Shown here one piece after another: positions 1 to 7,090 of a stretch of DNA of 44,218 bases. The notes beneath the pieces are model-generated. The model saw only the letters and a list, made by a program, of their open reading frames with translations. It made no database searches and was not told the DNA's origin. The DNA is from CAYWPG01 sp964460035 (GTDB lineage: Bacteria > Pseudomonadota > Gammaproteobacteria > Nitrococcales > AK92): positions 1 to 44,218 of the forward strand of contig CAYWPG010000033.1 of NCBI GenBank assembly GCA_964460035.1, given 5' to 3'. Every line of letters starts with the position of its first letter. Within the stretch, counting starts at the first letter, position 1. A program made the translations under genes and the position numbers.

Positions 1-577
1 TGATGAAGATCACCAGCGTGTTGGAGCGCTTGATGTTGGCCGTGAGCTTGCGCAGTGCCTGCGACATCAGGCGCGCATGGCGTCCTACCTGGCTATCGCC
101 CATTTCGCCTTCGATTTCGGCTTTGGGCGTGAGAGCCGCCACCGAGTCGATCACGATGATGTCCACCGCACCCGAGCGCACCAGCAAATCGACTACTTCC
201 AGGGCTTGCTCCCCTGTGTCAGGCTGCGACAGCAGCAATTCGTCGATGTCCACACCCAGCTGTGCAGCGTAATTGGCGTCCAGAGCGTGCTCGGCGTCGA
301 TGAAGGCGGCCGTGCCACCGCTTCTCTGCGCCTGAGCTATTGCTTGTAAGGCGATTGTGGTTTTGCCGGAGGACTCCGGCCCGTAGATTTCGACCACACG
401 TCCCCGCGGCAATCCGCCTGTGCCCAGCGCCACATCCAGGCTCAGAGAGCCGGTGGAGATCGTATCGCTAATGTCCGTCACGGGCTGATCGCCCAGCCGC
501 ATTACAGCTCCCTTGCCGTACTGCTTCTCTATCTGGCTGATTGCTATATCCAGTGCCTTGCGGCGATTCTCGTCCAT
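1..577 (-). CDS. recA: RecA recombinase (N-terminal part, cut by window edge)
   Basis: RecA is the cytoplasmic DNA-dependent ATPase that forms filaments on single-stranded DNA, performs strand exchange and triggers LexA self-cleavage. The N-terminal 192 codons are present. They begin MDENRRKALDIAISQIEKQY, a typical RecA N-terminal polymerisation helix. The Walker A motif GPESSGKTT lies at residues 66-74, and DAEHALD and the Walker B-like VDIIVIDSVAAL follow. The frame runs off the left edge in NTLVIFI, so the C-terminal half is outside the window. The ATG at 577-575 is preceded by GAGG about 8 nt upstream on the minus strand. No CTG-N10-CAG LexA box is visible in the roughly 420 bp upstream, which is unusual for a gammaproteobacterial recA. 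No cinA lies upstream. The assignment is secure. Confidence 0.97.
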   Translation of the reverse strand, partial: MDENRRKALDIAISQIEKQYGKGAVMRLGDQPVTDISDTISTGSLSLDVALGTGGLPRGRVVEIYGPESSGKTTIALQAIAQAQRSGGTAAFIDAEHALDANYAAQLGVDIDELLLSQPDTGEQALEVVDLLVRSGAVDIIVIDSVAALTPKAEIEGEMGDSQVGRHARLMSQALRKLTANIKRSNTLVIFI

Positions 578-972
578 CGATGTACCTCGTGCGCGGATGC
601 GCATGTAGGGTCGTCCAAAAGCCGGCGCTGCCGGCACAGCAAGGCACGCGGGTGTCGTAGGGGATTGTGTGCGGTAAAGAGGGCACAAGAAGGAAGGAGT
701 GGTTGCGTGCGCTTACTTTAATAAGACCATTCAGAGCTCTCCTGGTTCCGTGCTAGCTTAAGAAAAGCTTTTTTGTCGGCTGGCGCGTCGAAGGCCAGGG
801 GAAGGATAGCGGACAGACCGGAGCCGGGTCGCCTCGTCGCTGCGGATGCGGCTGATAAGGTCCCTAAATGTTTCATAAGGATTGCATCTAACAAGCAGCT
901 AGGCGGCTGTGCGAACTATCGCCGGGCAGGCTGAGGTGCGGTCGGACATGGTTGTTCGCGCAGGCGTATTTA

Positions 973-991
973 GACTTAGATAATCTAAGTC
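973..991. promoter_or_regulatory. Perfect 8-bp-arm inverted repeat, candidate operator
   Basis: GACTTAGATAATCTAAGTC has perfect 8-bp arms around TAA, and the flanking bases extend the symmetry. Part of the motif (GATAATCT) recurs at 1001-1008, just before the -35 box of the promoter at 1012. Its AT-richness against a GC-rich background, and its position about 20 bp upstream of the -35 element, fit an activator or repressor dimer site. The cognate regulator is unknown. Confidence 0.5.
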
Positions 992-1011
992 AATGGCCGG
1001 GATAATCTATG

Positions 1012-1039
1012 TTGCACTGCAGCACTCGGTGGCTATCAT
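1012..1039 (+). promoter_or_regulatory. Sigma-70-like promoter for the small gene at 1072
   Basis: A TTGCAC -35 element (1012-1017), a 16-bp spacer and a TATCAT -10 element (1034-1039) lie just upstream of the small gene. Transcription would start near 1046, giving a short leader with a strong ribosome site (GGAGG at 1062-1066). This is one of the best promoter matches in the window. Confidence 0.6.
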
Positions 1040-1071
1040 AAGCTGCAGAAACTCAGCATCCGGAGGTCGCC

Positions 1072-1230
1072 ATGAACTACCCAAGCCAAGAAGAACTCCT
1101 TGCCGTGGAGCGCAACGCGCAGCTCGTTCGGAACCAGGAACTGGCACGTCTCTTCCGCCTGCTCTGGAACAAGATCGCAGGCTTGTTCCGTTCCGATGAA
1201 ATGGATGGCGCACAGTCGGCCTCGGCCTGA
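1072..1230 (+). CDS. Small protein of unknown function, 52 aa
   Basis: A 52-codon gene with GGAGG five nucleotides before its ATG, a near-consensus promoter upstream and an intrinsic terminator 20 bp downstream. It is therefore a complete, self-contained transcription unit. The protein starts MNYPSQEELLAVERNAQLVR, continues as one predicted amphipathic helix rich in Glu, Arg and Leu (to about residue 40, ending LWNKIAGLF), and finishes with a polar Ala/Ser-rich tail. There is no signal peptide or cysteine. The pattern of acidic then Arg-rich helix recalls short bacterial proteins of the DUF1127/RSP_7527 kind, but I do not claim homology. The expression signals are the main argument that it is real. 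Confidence 0.7.
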   Translation: MNYPSQEELLAVERNAQLVRNQELARLFRLLWNKIAGLFRSDEMDGAQSASA

Positions 1231-1250
1231 AGGCCCTGACAGATGCTGAA

Positions 1251-1277
1251 AAAAGGCTCGCAGCGTGCGAGCCTTTT
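1251..1277. terminator. Bidirectional intrinsic terminator
   Basis: AAAAGGCTCGCA (1251-1262), a three-base loop and TGCGAGCCTTTT (1266-1277) form a perfect stem flanked by A and T tracts. It can end transcription from the small gene on the plus strand and from the TRIC gene on the minus strand. Confidence 0.9.
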
Positions 1278-1311
1278 CCTTTGAGCGTTGTTCAAAGCGC
1301 GGGATGGAGCG

Positions 1312-1944
1312 CTAGCGGCCGCCGTCCGGTCCCGAACGCAGGTCGATGTGCGTAAATACCGGCAGCGACAGATTCCAGTGTATGGCCGCCAGCCGCAGCG
1401 CCAGCGCGGCGGCAACGCCTAGCCAAGTGCTAAGGGCGTCGTACGGCAGGAAGCGCATGGCGAGCACGAACACCGTGCCGCCGAAAATCGACGCCGTGGC
1501 GTATATCTCCTTGCGCAGCACCAGGGGAACTTCGCCGCAGAGTACATCGCGGATCATGCCGCCGGCTACGCCCGTCATTACGCCCATCAATACCGCAATC
1601 TCAGGCGCCGCACCCAGTTCGAGCGCCTTACCGGCTCCTATCACTGTGAACGTTGCGAGCCCCACGGCGTCGGCGACAGGCAGCGCCCTGGGCGACCATG
1701 CGGTAAAGCGCGCCCACAGCACTGTCAGAATCGCACCGCCCCCAGCGACGAGAAGATAGCCGCTATCCGTGATCCAGAATACGGGGGACGCGCCCAGAGC
1801 CATGTCGCGCAGCGTTCCGCCACCGATCGCGGTCACCGTTGCCAGTACGAACACGCCGAATAAGTCCAGATTCTTCCGGCCGGCAGCCAGTGCGCCGGTG
1901 ATAGCAAAAACACCGGTACCGAAGAGATCCAGCATATAAAGCAT
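1312..1944 (-). CDS. TRIC/UPF0126 family trimeric cation channel-like protein
   Basis: A 210-residue inner-membrane protein of the UPF0126 (YicG) family, the bacterial relatives of TRIC trimeric intracellular cation channels. It contains the two internally repeated family signatures, FAITGALAAGRKNLDLFGV followed by GGGTLRDMALG in the first half, and VMTGVAGGMIRDVLCGEVP in the second. Seven hydrophobic segments are expected. Length matches the family (about 205-215). The ATG at 1944 was chosen; a second ATG lies three codons in. Bacterial members conduct potassium and sodium in vitro, but their physiological role is unclear. The gene is monocistronic and ends at the shared terminator at 1251-1277. 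Confidence 0.9.
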   Translation of the reverse strand: MLYMLDLFGTGVFAITGALAAGRKNLDLFGVFVLATVTAIGGGTLRDMALGASPVFWITDSGYLLVAGGGAILTVLWARFTAWSPRALPVADAVGLATFTVIGAGKALELGAAPEIAVLMGVMTGVAGGMIRDVLCGEVPLVLRKEIYATASIFGGTVFVLAMRFLPYDALSTWLGVAAALALRLAAIHWNLSLPVFTHIDLRSGPDGGR

Positions 1945-2182
1945 GAGGGCCAGGAGCTCCGACCATGAAAGGGTGGGAAAGGGCCGCTATCTTACCGTTA
2001 TCTCTAATACTTTTCAGTAGTCACGCCTTGGGGGCTGGCATCCTGGGGGCGACTTTACTTGCCGGGGTCGTGTACTAGGCTTCCAGGCGAATCCACCGAC
2101 AGTTTATGGCCTGGCGGCTCTCGGCTCCGCAGACGCGGGAACGCAGCAGCCTGCCGCCTTGCCGAGCATCAGGGACGAAGCC

Positions 2183-3046
2183 ATGAAGCGATGCGCCGCG
2201 CTCATACTGCTGCTAACGCTTTTGCTGCCGAACCCGTTGCTAGCGGCCGAGCCGACTCCGCCGCGGCTGATGCTGGCTACCGAGTACGCGGAAGGCATAC
2301 AGGTCTCTGAGTACTGGGTGAGCGAGAAGCTGGACGGAGTTCGCGGCCATTGGGATGGAGCCGTATTGCGCACCCGGGGCGGGCATCGCGTCGATGCGCC
2401 GGCTTGGTATACAGCGGGGTGGCCTGCCGTGGCGATGGATGGCGAGCTGTGGATAGGCCGCGGCCGCTTCGAGGAAGTCAGCAGTATCGTGCGCAGTTCC
2501 AGTCCCGACGATATGGCATGGCGCGCCGTTTGGTTCATGGTGTTCGATCTGCCCGGTCATGGCGGTGCGTTCGAGGAACGCGTGACGGCAATGCGTGCGC
2601 TGCTGGATGAGGCTGGCGTTTCGTGGCTGCGTCCGGTGGAACAGTTTCGGGTAGCGGATCCCGCGGAGCTGGACGCCCGCCTCGCTGCGATTGTGGCCGC
2701 AGGCGGGGAGGGGCTCATGCTGCACCATCGGCATGCGCGCTACCGCGCAGGGCGCAGCGACAGTCTCCTCAAATACAAGCTCTACGCCGATGCCGAGGCC
2801 CGGGTGGTGGGGTACACGCCTGGGCGTGGCCGGCACGAAGGCATGGTGGGCGCGCTTATCGTCGAGCGGCCCGATGGTCTTCGATTTCGCTTGGGCAGTG
2901 GATTATCGGATGCCATGAGAGCCGAGCCACCACCCTTGGGAAGCTGGGTTACGTACCGTTTTAACGGGGTTACCAGCAATGGCGTACCGCGTTTTGCGCG
3001 CTTTCTGCGAGTACGGCACGAGCTGCCGCCTCCCGACCCGGAATAG
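2183..3046 (+). CDS. ligE: Exported minimal ATP-dependent DNA ligase (Lig E type)
   Basis: ATP-dependent DNA ligases seal nicks through a ligase-AMP intermediate. This 287-residue protein has only the adenylation and OB-fold domains, as in Lig E. The start at ATG 2183, with AGGGA 7 nt upstream, gives a Lys/Arg start, a hydrophobic stretch (ALILLLTLLLPN) and LLAA|EP near residue 22, a Sec signal peptide. A TTG eight codons upstream would spoil this. Motif I is EKLDGVR with the AMP-accepting Lys at 49. AMDGELWIGRGRFEE (motif III region), VFDLPGH, GGEGLMLHH and the LLKYKLYADAEARV motif follow. Lig E ligases occur in proteobacteria, often in naturally competent ones. A periplasmic role on incoming or extracellular DNA has been proposed for the family. 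The gene stands alone. Confidence 0.93.
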   Translation: MKRCAALILLLTLLLPNPLLAAEPTPPRLMLATEYAEGIQVSEYWVSEKLDGVRGHWDGAVLRTRGGHRVDAPAWYTAGWPAVAMDGELWIGRGRFEEVSSIVRSSSPDDMAWRAVWFMVFDLPGHGGAFEERVTAMRALLDEAGVSWLRPVEQFRVADPAELDARLAAIVAAGGEGLMLHHRHARYRAGRSDSLLKYKLYADAEARVVGYTPGRGRHEGMVGALIVERPDGLRFRLGSGLSDAMRAEPPPLGSWVTYRFNGVTSNGVPRFARFLRVRHELPPPDPE

Positions 3047-3066
3047 TCACGGATGTTTTGCGGTCG

Positions 3067-3152
3067 CTGTGGGAGCGCTTCCCTGGGCGCGAAGGAGTTT
3101 TCCAGAGTCAGCCGGCGGGAAGAAGTTTCCCGGCGAGGGGGCGCTCCCGCAG
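3067..3152. repeat. Inverted pair of REP-like palindromic elements
   Basis: CTGTGGGAGCGC at 3067-3078 and the near-complement GCGCTCCCGCAG at 3141-3152 (11 of 12 positions) face each other across about 60 bp. The GTGGGAGCG start followed by a GC-rich palindromic tail resembles REP elements of Pseudomonas and Xanthomonas, which also occur as inverted doublets. It lies just after the DNA ligase stop, between convergent genes, the usual REP location. Only one clear copy is present, so repeat status is inferred from form. Confidence 0.5.
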
Positions 3153-3301
3153 GAGGCGCTTTCATAAGATGCTTTGCCTTGATGGAAAAAGTTGTATCGG
3201 CTATTGGCCTCAAATCCCCTGATCCGAGACATGGCATCTTCGCAAGGCGCTCGATCTGCGGGAACGCCGCGTTGTGCAATGCGCGGATGGACGGTAATCG
3301 C

Positions 3302-3700
3302 TCAGCGCTTGGCTTTATCGCTGCGCCCTAACCGCTCCGCGACGCGGGTGGCATAAGCGTTGTCCTGCGTCCACAGCGGGCCGCTGGCCTTCCCGCGGTG
3401 CTGAATAAGACGCAAGCGCAGCAGCTCCAATCGGCTCTGGGCTTGAGCGCGAGCGGCCCCGTCTTCGGCTGGAATAGCGCGCAGCAAGTCTTCCGCTTCT
3501 TTAACCTCGCGCAAAGCGAGCACTTCCGGCGGCAGGTAGCCGGCATTTTTGAGCACCCGGTAAGCAACCCGCAAATGTTGCGGTATCAGCCGATCGTCAT
3601 CCAGGACTAGCGGCCGGCCGGCCCCGGGGAGGTTGTCCAGCTCGCCACGATCGCGCGCTTCGGCAATTCGGCGTTCGGCCAATTGATCGATCAGCCACAT
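3302..3700 (-). CDS. DUF1992 (DnaJC28-like) family protein
   Basis: A 132-residue cytoplasmic protein of the DUF1992 family, a domain also found in eukaryotic DNAJC28 without its J domain in bacteria. The signature at the N-terminus is IDQLAERRIAEARDRGELDN, then LPGAGRPLVLDDD and LRVAYRVLKNAGYLPPEVLALREV. The remainder is helical (residues 65-105), with a basic C-terminus. AGGA lies 8 nt before the ATG at 3700. Function is unknown; family members are usually monocistronic, as here. The length is normal. Confidence 0.9.
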   Translation of the reverse strand: MWLIDQLAERRIAEARDRGELDNLPGAGRPLVLDDDRLIPQHLRVAYRVLKNAGYLPPEVLALREVKEAEDLLRAIPAEDGAARAQAQSRLELLRLRLIQHRGKASGPLWTQDNAYATRVAERLGRSDKAKR

Positions 3701-4248
3701 AATGATGATCCTACCGATCCGTTGCTGAGTTGTGCCGCTCTTTCGCCTGCATTCGGCGGCAGAAAATTGGACCGCTTTGACAGGCAGCGGTTCGATAGCA
3801 TTTCGCCGGTGTTTGGGACCTATGCATGCGGCAGCGGTACCGACAAAACTGTGTGCCCGTTCTCAAACAGGCTTGAGCGCGGTTATGCTATCCAGAATCC
3901 GTCTGACGGATTATATCTTATTGCCGATGCGCGCTTAGCGGTCGTAGAAGCCGCGCCGGTTCGCTAGGGGGCGGCGCGCACGGCAGTGCGGTTTGGGGCT
4001 GGCGCCGGGCATGTGCGCGATAGCCTGGGTCCGCCACCCAGCCCCAGCCGCCGGTACCGGTGCCGGCTGGCTAGTCGAGTCGTTAGTCTTGTCGGAGGCC
4101 GCCAGGCGGCAGAGGAGTCATGAGTCGATTTAGTGCTTTCAGTATCAGTCACGCGCCACCGCGTGGGAATGTGGTGCTCGCCTGCCACGGGGTGGACCTG
4201 GGGGGGAGCGAACCCGCACCGATCGGACAAGCCGGAGGGATGCTCCGT
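3701..4248. other. Long structured leader upstream of the cytochrome pair
   Basis: About 550 bp without a recognisable gene. From 3995 on it is rich in inverted repeats. GGGGCTGG (3995-4002) can pair with CCAGCCCC (4038-4045). CTGGGT (4025-4030) can pair with ACCCAG (4036-4041), which would exclude the first pairing. GCCGCC-A-GGCGGC (4098-4110) is a perfect short palindrome. A plus-strand reading frame remains open from 4120 into the cytochrome gene, but the section before 4249 encodes no signal peptide or known domain, so I treat it as leader. No known riboswitch matched. Confidence 0.45.
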
Positions 4249-4992
4249 GTGCCGTTGTATCGAGTGCGGAAGGCAAAGTCGCGGCTGAGCCGTTTCGTTG
4301 CTATGGCGGCACTGCTAAGCGTGCTCGCCCATGCAGCCGCGCTTGCCGCAGACCTCACGCCGCCCAGCGATACTTTGCAGCAGCGCGTGCGACCTTGTAT
4401 CGCCTGCCATCGTGCCGATGGTATTGACCTGCAGGCAGGCTACGTTCCGCGCCTGCACGGCAAGCCCGCCGGCTACCTGTTCAACCAGCTGGTGAACTAT
4501 CGCGAGGGGCGGCGCCATCATGGGCCGATGGAGCACATGGTCAGCAATCTCTCCGACGAATACCTGTGGGAGATGGCGCAGTACTTCGCCCAGGGCGAAG
4601 CGCCTCATCCGCCGCCCGCCGCGGCGCCGGCCGAGCGCGTGCAAGCCAGGGGCCGGGAGCTGGCCATGCACGGCGATCCCGCGCGCGGGATCCCCGCTTG
4701 CCAAGCCTGCCATGGTCAACGCTTGACCGGCGTGGAGCCAAACACGCCTGGGTTGCTGGGCTTGCCCAACCATTATCTGGCGGCGCAGCTCGGCGCGTGG
4801 CGGGTGGGGCGTCGACAAGCAGCGGAACCGGACTGCATGCACGAGATCGCCACACGCCTCTCTGCCGAGGACATCCAGGCGGTATCCCGTTGGATTGCGG
4901 CTCAGCCGGTGCCGCAGAACGCGGCGCCCGAGGCGGAACCGATTTCCGAGCCTCCCATGGAGTGCGGCAGTGTGCCGTTGCCAGGACAATGA
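4249..4992 (+). CDS. Di-haem c-type cytochrome (cytochrome c4-like)
   Basis: A periplasmic electron-transfer protein with two cytochrome c domains. With the GTG at 4249 the protein is 247 residues, has GGAGGG 9 nt upstream (4234-4239) and a clean signal peptide (basic start, then VAMAALLSVLAHAAALAA around residues 17-34). The ATG at 4240 would sit directly on that GGAGGG and is less likely; a start at 4120 is longer still. Haem sites are CIACH at 50-54 and CQACH at 151-155. Met-rich segments after each (GPMEHM, PDCMHE) can supply axial ligands. The two-domain layout, with a Pro/Ala linker at about 120-130, fits c4. Its stop overlaps the next start (ATGA), so the two are translationally coupled and probably form an electron relay. 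Confidence 0.85.
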   Translation: MPLYRVRKAKSRLSRFVAMAALLSVLAHAAALAADLTPPSDTLQQRVRPCIACHRADGIDLQAGYVPRLHGKPAGYLFNQLVNYREGRRHHGPMEHMVSNLSDEYLWEMAQYFAQGEAPHPPPAAAPAERVQARGRELAMHGDPARGIPACQACHGQRLTGVEPNTPGLLGLPNHYLAAQLGAWRVGRRQAAEPDCMHEIATRLSAEDIQAVSRWIAAQPVPQNAAPEAEPISEPPMECGSVPLPGQ

Positions 4993-6230
4993 GTATGTAT
5001 AAGTACCTTTCGCTTTCGGGGCTGGCGTTGTTCCTGCTCAGCCTGCTGGCGCCCGTGCCCAGCCTTGCGGCGCCCGCTACCGCCGACGAGATCGTGGCAC
5101 GCGGCGAGTATCTTACCCGGGCAGGCAATTGCACCGGCTGCCATACGGCGCGCGGCGGCGAGCCCTTCGCCGGCGGACGGCGGCTCGGCAGCGCTTTTGG
5201 CACTTTTCTTACGCCCAACATTACGCCGGATCGGGAAACGGGCATTGGGGACTGGACGCCGGATCAGTTCTGGCAGGCCCTGCATCTGGGGCGCCGCCCG
5301 GATGGCCAGGCGCTTTACCCGGCCTGTCCTTATCCGAATTTTACGCGGGTACGGCGTGAGGACGTGTACGCCATCTATGCCTACCTGCGCACCGTACCGG
5401 CGGTGAAGCGCGCCAATGCCGAGCATGAGCTGAACTTTCCCGCCTCGTGGCGGCCTCTGATGTCGATTTGGCAGCGCTGGTACTTTGAGCCCGGAACCTA
5501 CGAGGATGATCCGTCTCGGGATGCGGCATGGAATCGTGGCGCGTATCTGGTTCAGGGGCTGGGCCATTGCATGGCTTGTCATGTGAAGAGAAACCGCTTC
5601 GGTGCCACTCTGCAGGGCGACGACGTGCCCGGCGATCGGGTACAGGGCTGGTATGCGCCTTCGTTGTACTCCAGCCGCGAGGCGGGGCTGCAAGGCTGGT
5701 CCAGCGAGGAGAGCGTGGCCTTGCTCAGGCATGGCAAGGCTAGGAACGCGGCTGTGCTGGGGCCGATGGCCGACACGGTTTACAACAGTCTGCAGTACCT
5801 GACGGAAGAGGATATCGCCGCGATGGCGACGTATCTGCAGTCCCTGCCGGATCGCCAGGTGGCGGCATCCGTCAGTCAGGTGCCGGTGGCGCCGACGCGG
5901 CTGGAGGCGATGATGGAGCTGGGTTACCGGGTATACGAGCGCAGCTGCCAGGACTGCCACGGGGCCTCGGGAGAGGGAAGCGTCGCGGCGTCGGCGCTGG
6001 CAGGCAATCGAGCGGTTACCCTGAACGACCCGGTCAACGTGATCCATATGATCCGGCATGGGGGATACCCGCCGAGCACGGGCGGCAATCCGCGCCCATT
6101 CGGAATGCCGCCGTTCTATGAACTCAGCTCCGCCGAGATCGCCGCTGTCGCCACTTTCATTCGCATGAGCTGGGGCAACGAAGGCACCCCCGTCTCGACG
6201 GTGACGGTAGAGCGGGCGCGAGCGCAGTAG
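4989..6230 (+). CDS. Tri-haem cytochrome c, alcohol/aldehyde dehydrogenase subunit type
   Basis: 413 residues with a signal peptide (LALFLLSLLAPVPSLA, cleavage near 28) and three haem sites: CTGCH 48-52, CMACH 194-198 and CQDCH 320-324. The layout and length match the cytochrome subunits of membrane-bound alcohol, gluconate and aldehyde dehydrogenases of acetic acid bacteria and pseudomonads, which pass electrons from a periplasmic dehydrogenase to ubiquinone. The family segments LTPNITPDRETGIGDWT and NPRPFGMPPF (axial Met) are present. The start at 4989 overlaps the upstream cytochrome stop by four bases; another ATG follows two codons later. No flavin, PQQ or molybdopterin dehydrogenase gene is adjacent, so the partner is unknown. 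The GMC dehydrogenase at 19356 lacks an export signal and is not an obvious partner. Confidence 0.88.
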   Translation: MSMYKYLSLSGLALFLLSLLAPVPSLAAPATADEIVARGEYLTRAGNCTGCHTARGGEPFAGGRRLGSAFGTFLTPNITPDRETGIGDWTPDQFWQALHLGRRPDGQALYPACPYPNFTRVRREDVYAIYAYLRTVPAVKRANAEHELNFPASWRPLMSIWQRWYFEPGTYEDDPSRDAAWNRGAYLVQGLGHCMACHVKRNRFGATLQGDDVPGDRVQGWYAPSLYSSREAGLQGWSSEESVALLRHGKARNAAVLGPMADTVYNSLQYLTEEDIAAMATYLQSLPDRQVAASVSQVPVAPTRLEAMMELGYRVYERSCQDCHGASGEGSVAASALAGNRAVTLNDPVNVIHMIRHGGYPPSTGGNPRPFGMPPFYELSSAEIAAVATFIRMSWGNEGTPVSTVTVERARAQ

Positions 6231-6295
6231 CGGGTTGGACGCTGTGCTCTTGCCCCCAACTCTGAAGATTACAGGCGGCGAGCGGGGAGGCGAGC

Positions 6296-6571
6296 ATGGC
6301 GACGCATGTACATCCGGTTACGGGGCGTTGGTACTACGATACACAGCGCGGTAAGCGGTTGCAGGTGACCTGGGTCGACGAGGATGAGACGCTGGTCGAG
6401 GTACGCTTCGAGGACGGACACAGCGAGCAGTTTCCGCAAGCGGCATGGCAGGATCTGCATCTGGAGCCGCAAACCGGGGAGGGCGCGCACGGTAGCGATC
6501 TTTCCGATGAGGATTTCCGGCGCGCTACCGGCTGGGCCGAGAAGCACCCGGATGATTTTCCGGACGGTTGA
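6296..6571 (+). CDS. Small conserved-looking soluble protein, unknown function
   Basis: 91 residues, starting MATHVHPVTGRWYYDTQRGK, with GGGAGG 5 nt before the ATG. The first half looks like a small beta-barrel (GKRLQVTWVDEDETLVEVRFEDGHSEQF resembles a Tudor/SH3-like strand pattern). The second half is acidic and helical, with DLSDEDFRRATGWAEKHPDDF. Net charge is strongly acidic and there is no signal peptide. I do not recognise a characterised family. Good ribosome site and normal codon use support a real gene. It follows the cytochromes by 65 bp and may be read from the same transcript. Confidence 0.75.
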   Translation: MATHVHPVTGRWYYDTQRGKRLQVTWVDEDETLVEVRFEDGHSEQFPQAAWQDLHLEPQTGEGAHGSDLSDEDFRRATGWAEKHPDDFPDG

Positions 6572-6714
6572 AACTAGCGAGGCGCTACCGGCATAGCGCG
6601 GAGCGTGGCCGGCCCTGGCCAGCCTGGCGGCGGGCACCGCTGTCGGTAGCAGCATCGGGAATTAGGGGGCAGGCGCGCGCCGCGGCTACGCTTGTCGCTC
6701 TGCCCGGGCAGACT

Positions 6715-7008
6715 CTAGCGCGCTCTTATCGCTTGCACCAACTCGCTTTTGCTCATCTTGCTGCGTCCGGCGATGCCCAGTTGCCTGGCGCGATTGTAGA
6801 GTTCGTCGCGAGAATGCTCCTCCAGCGCCAGGTTCGGGTTTCCGGTTCCCTGAGTGCGCCGGTTCGGCGTGCGGCCGGCTTCCCGGCGTCCCTTGTTGAC
6901 AGTGCGCGCAGCAATGCTTTTCGCTCGCCGCTCGGGCAGCCCCCGTTCTTCCGAGCTCTTCTTGATGTGCTCGTACTTGCGCTGATCCTTATTGCTCCAT
7001 GAGGGCAT
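6715..7008 (-). CDS. Rho-N-like domain stress/plasmid-stabilisation-type protein
   Basis: 97 residues, very basic. It matches a widespread family annotated as plasmid stabilisation or ChaB-linked proteins. The N-terminal signature is MPSWSNKDQRKYEHIKKS, followed by RRAKSIAARTVNKGRREAGRTPNRRTQGTGNPN. The C-terminal 35 residues (SRDELYNRARQLGIAGRSKMSKSELVQAIR) have the pattern of a Rho termination factor N-terminal (SAP-like) helix-extended-helix, which binds nucleic acid. Family members are often induced in general stress. There is no toxin or partition partner here, so the plasmid-stabilisation name should not be taken literally. The gene runs from the ATG at 7008 to a TAG-region stop at 6715. 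Confidence 0.82.
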   Translation of the reverse strand: MPSWSNKDQRKYEHIKKSSEERGLPERRAKSIAARTVNKGRREAGRTPNRRTQGTGNPNLALEEHSRDELYNRARQLGIAGRSKMSKSELVQAIRAR

Positions 7009-7090
7009 GTGATCCTCCCTGATCGGCTGCTGCGATGATTGGTGATGCAGCGCCTATATAAGGCCGCGGAGGGCCGGCTACCAGGAGTGG

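Larger units (their letters stand above)
578..1071. other. Intergenic region between recA and the small gene at 1072
   Basis: About 490 bp with no convincing gene. It should hold the minus-strand recA promoter, although I could not pin one down. Near 755-774 a short A/T stem (AGCTT, five-base loop, AAGCT) runs into six Ts on the plus strand; this is at best a weak terminator. The right end holds a perfect inverted repeat (973-991) and a strong plus-strand promoter (1012-1039). Confidence 0.6.

Noticed and set aside
3785..3815. TTCGA-containing stretch as a tRNA T-loop
   Set aside because: The flanking bases do not pair into a T arm, and no acceptor, D or anticodon stems are present.
4120..4248. 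Possible cobalamin riboswitch or longer cytochrome N-terminus
   Set aside because: GGGAA and GGTG occur, but the conserved aptamer core and spacing do not follow; the extra residues would push the signal peptide to the middle of the protein.
4902..6059. Long open frame antisense to the tri-haem cytochrome gene
   Set aside because: The plus-strand frame has three haem motifs and a signal peptide; the antisense frame has no domain and is a consequence of high GC.
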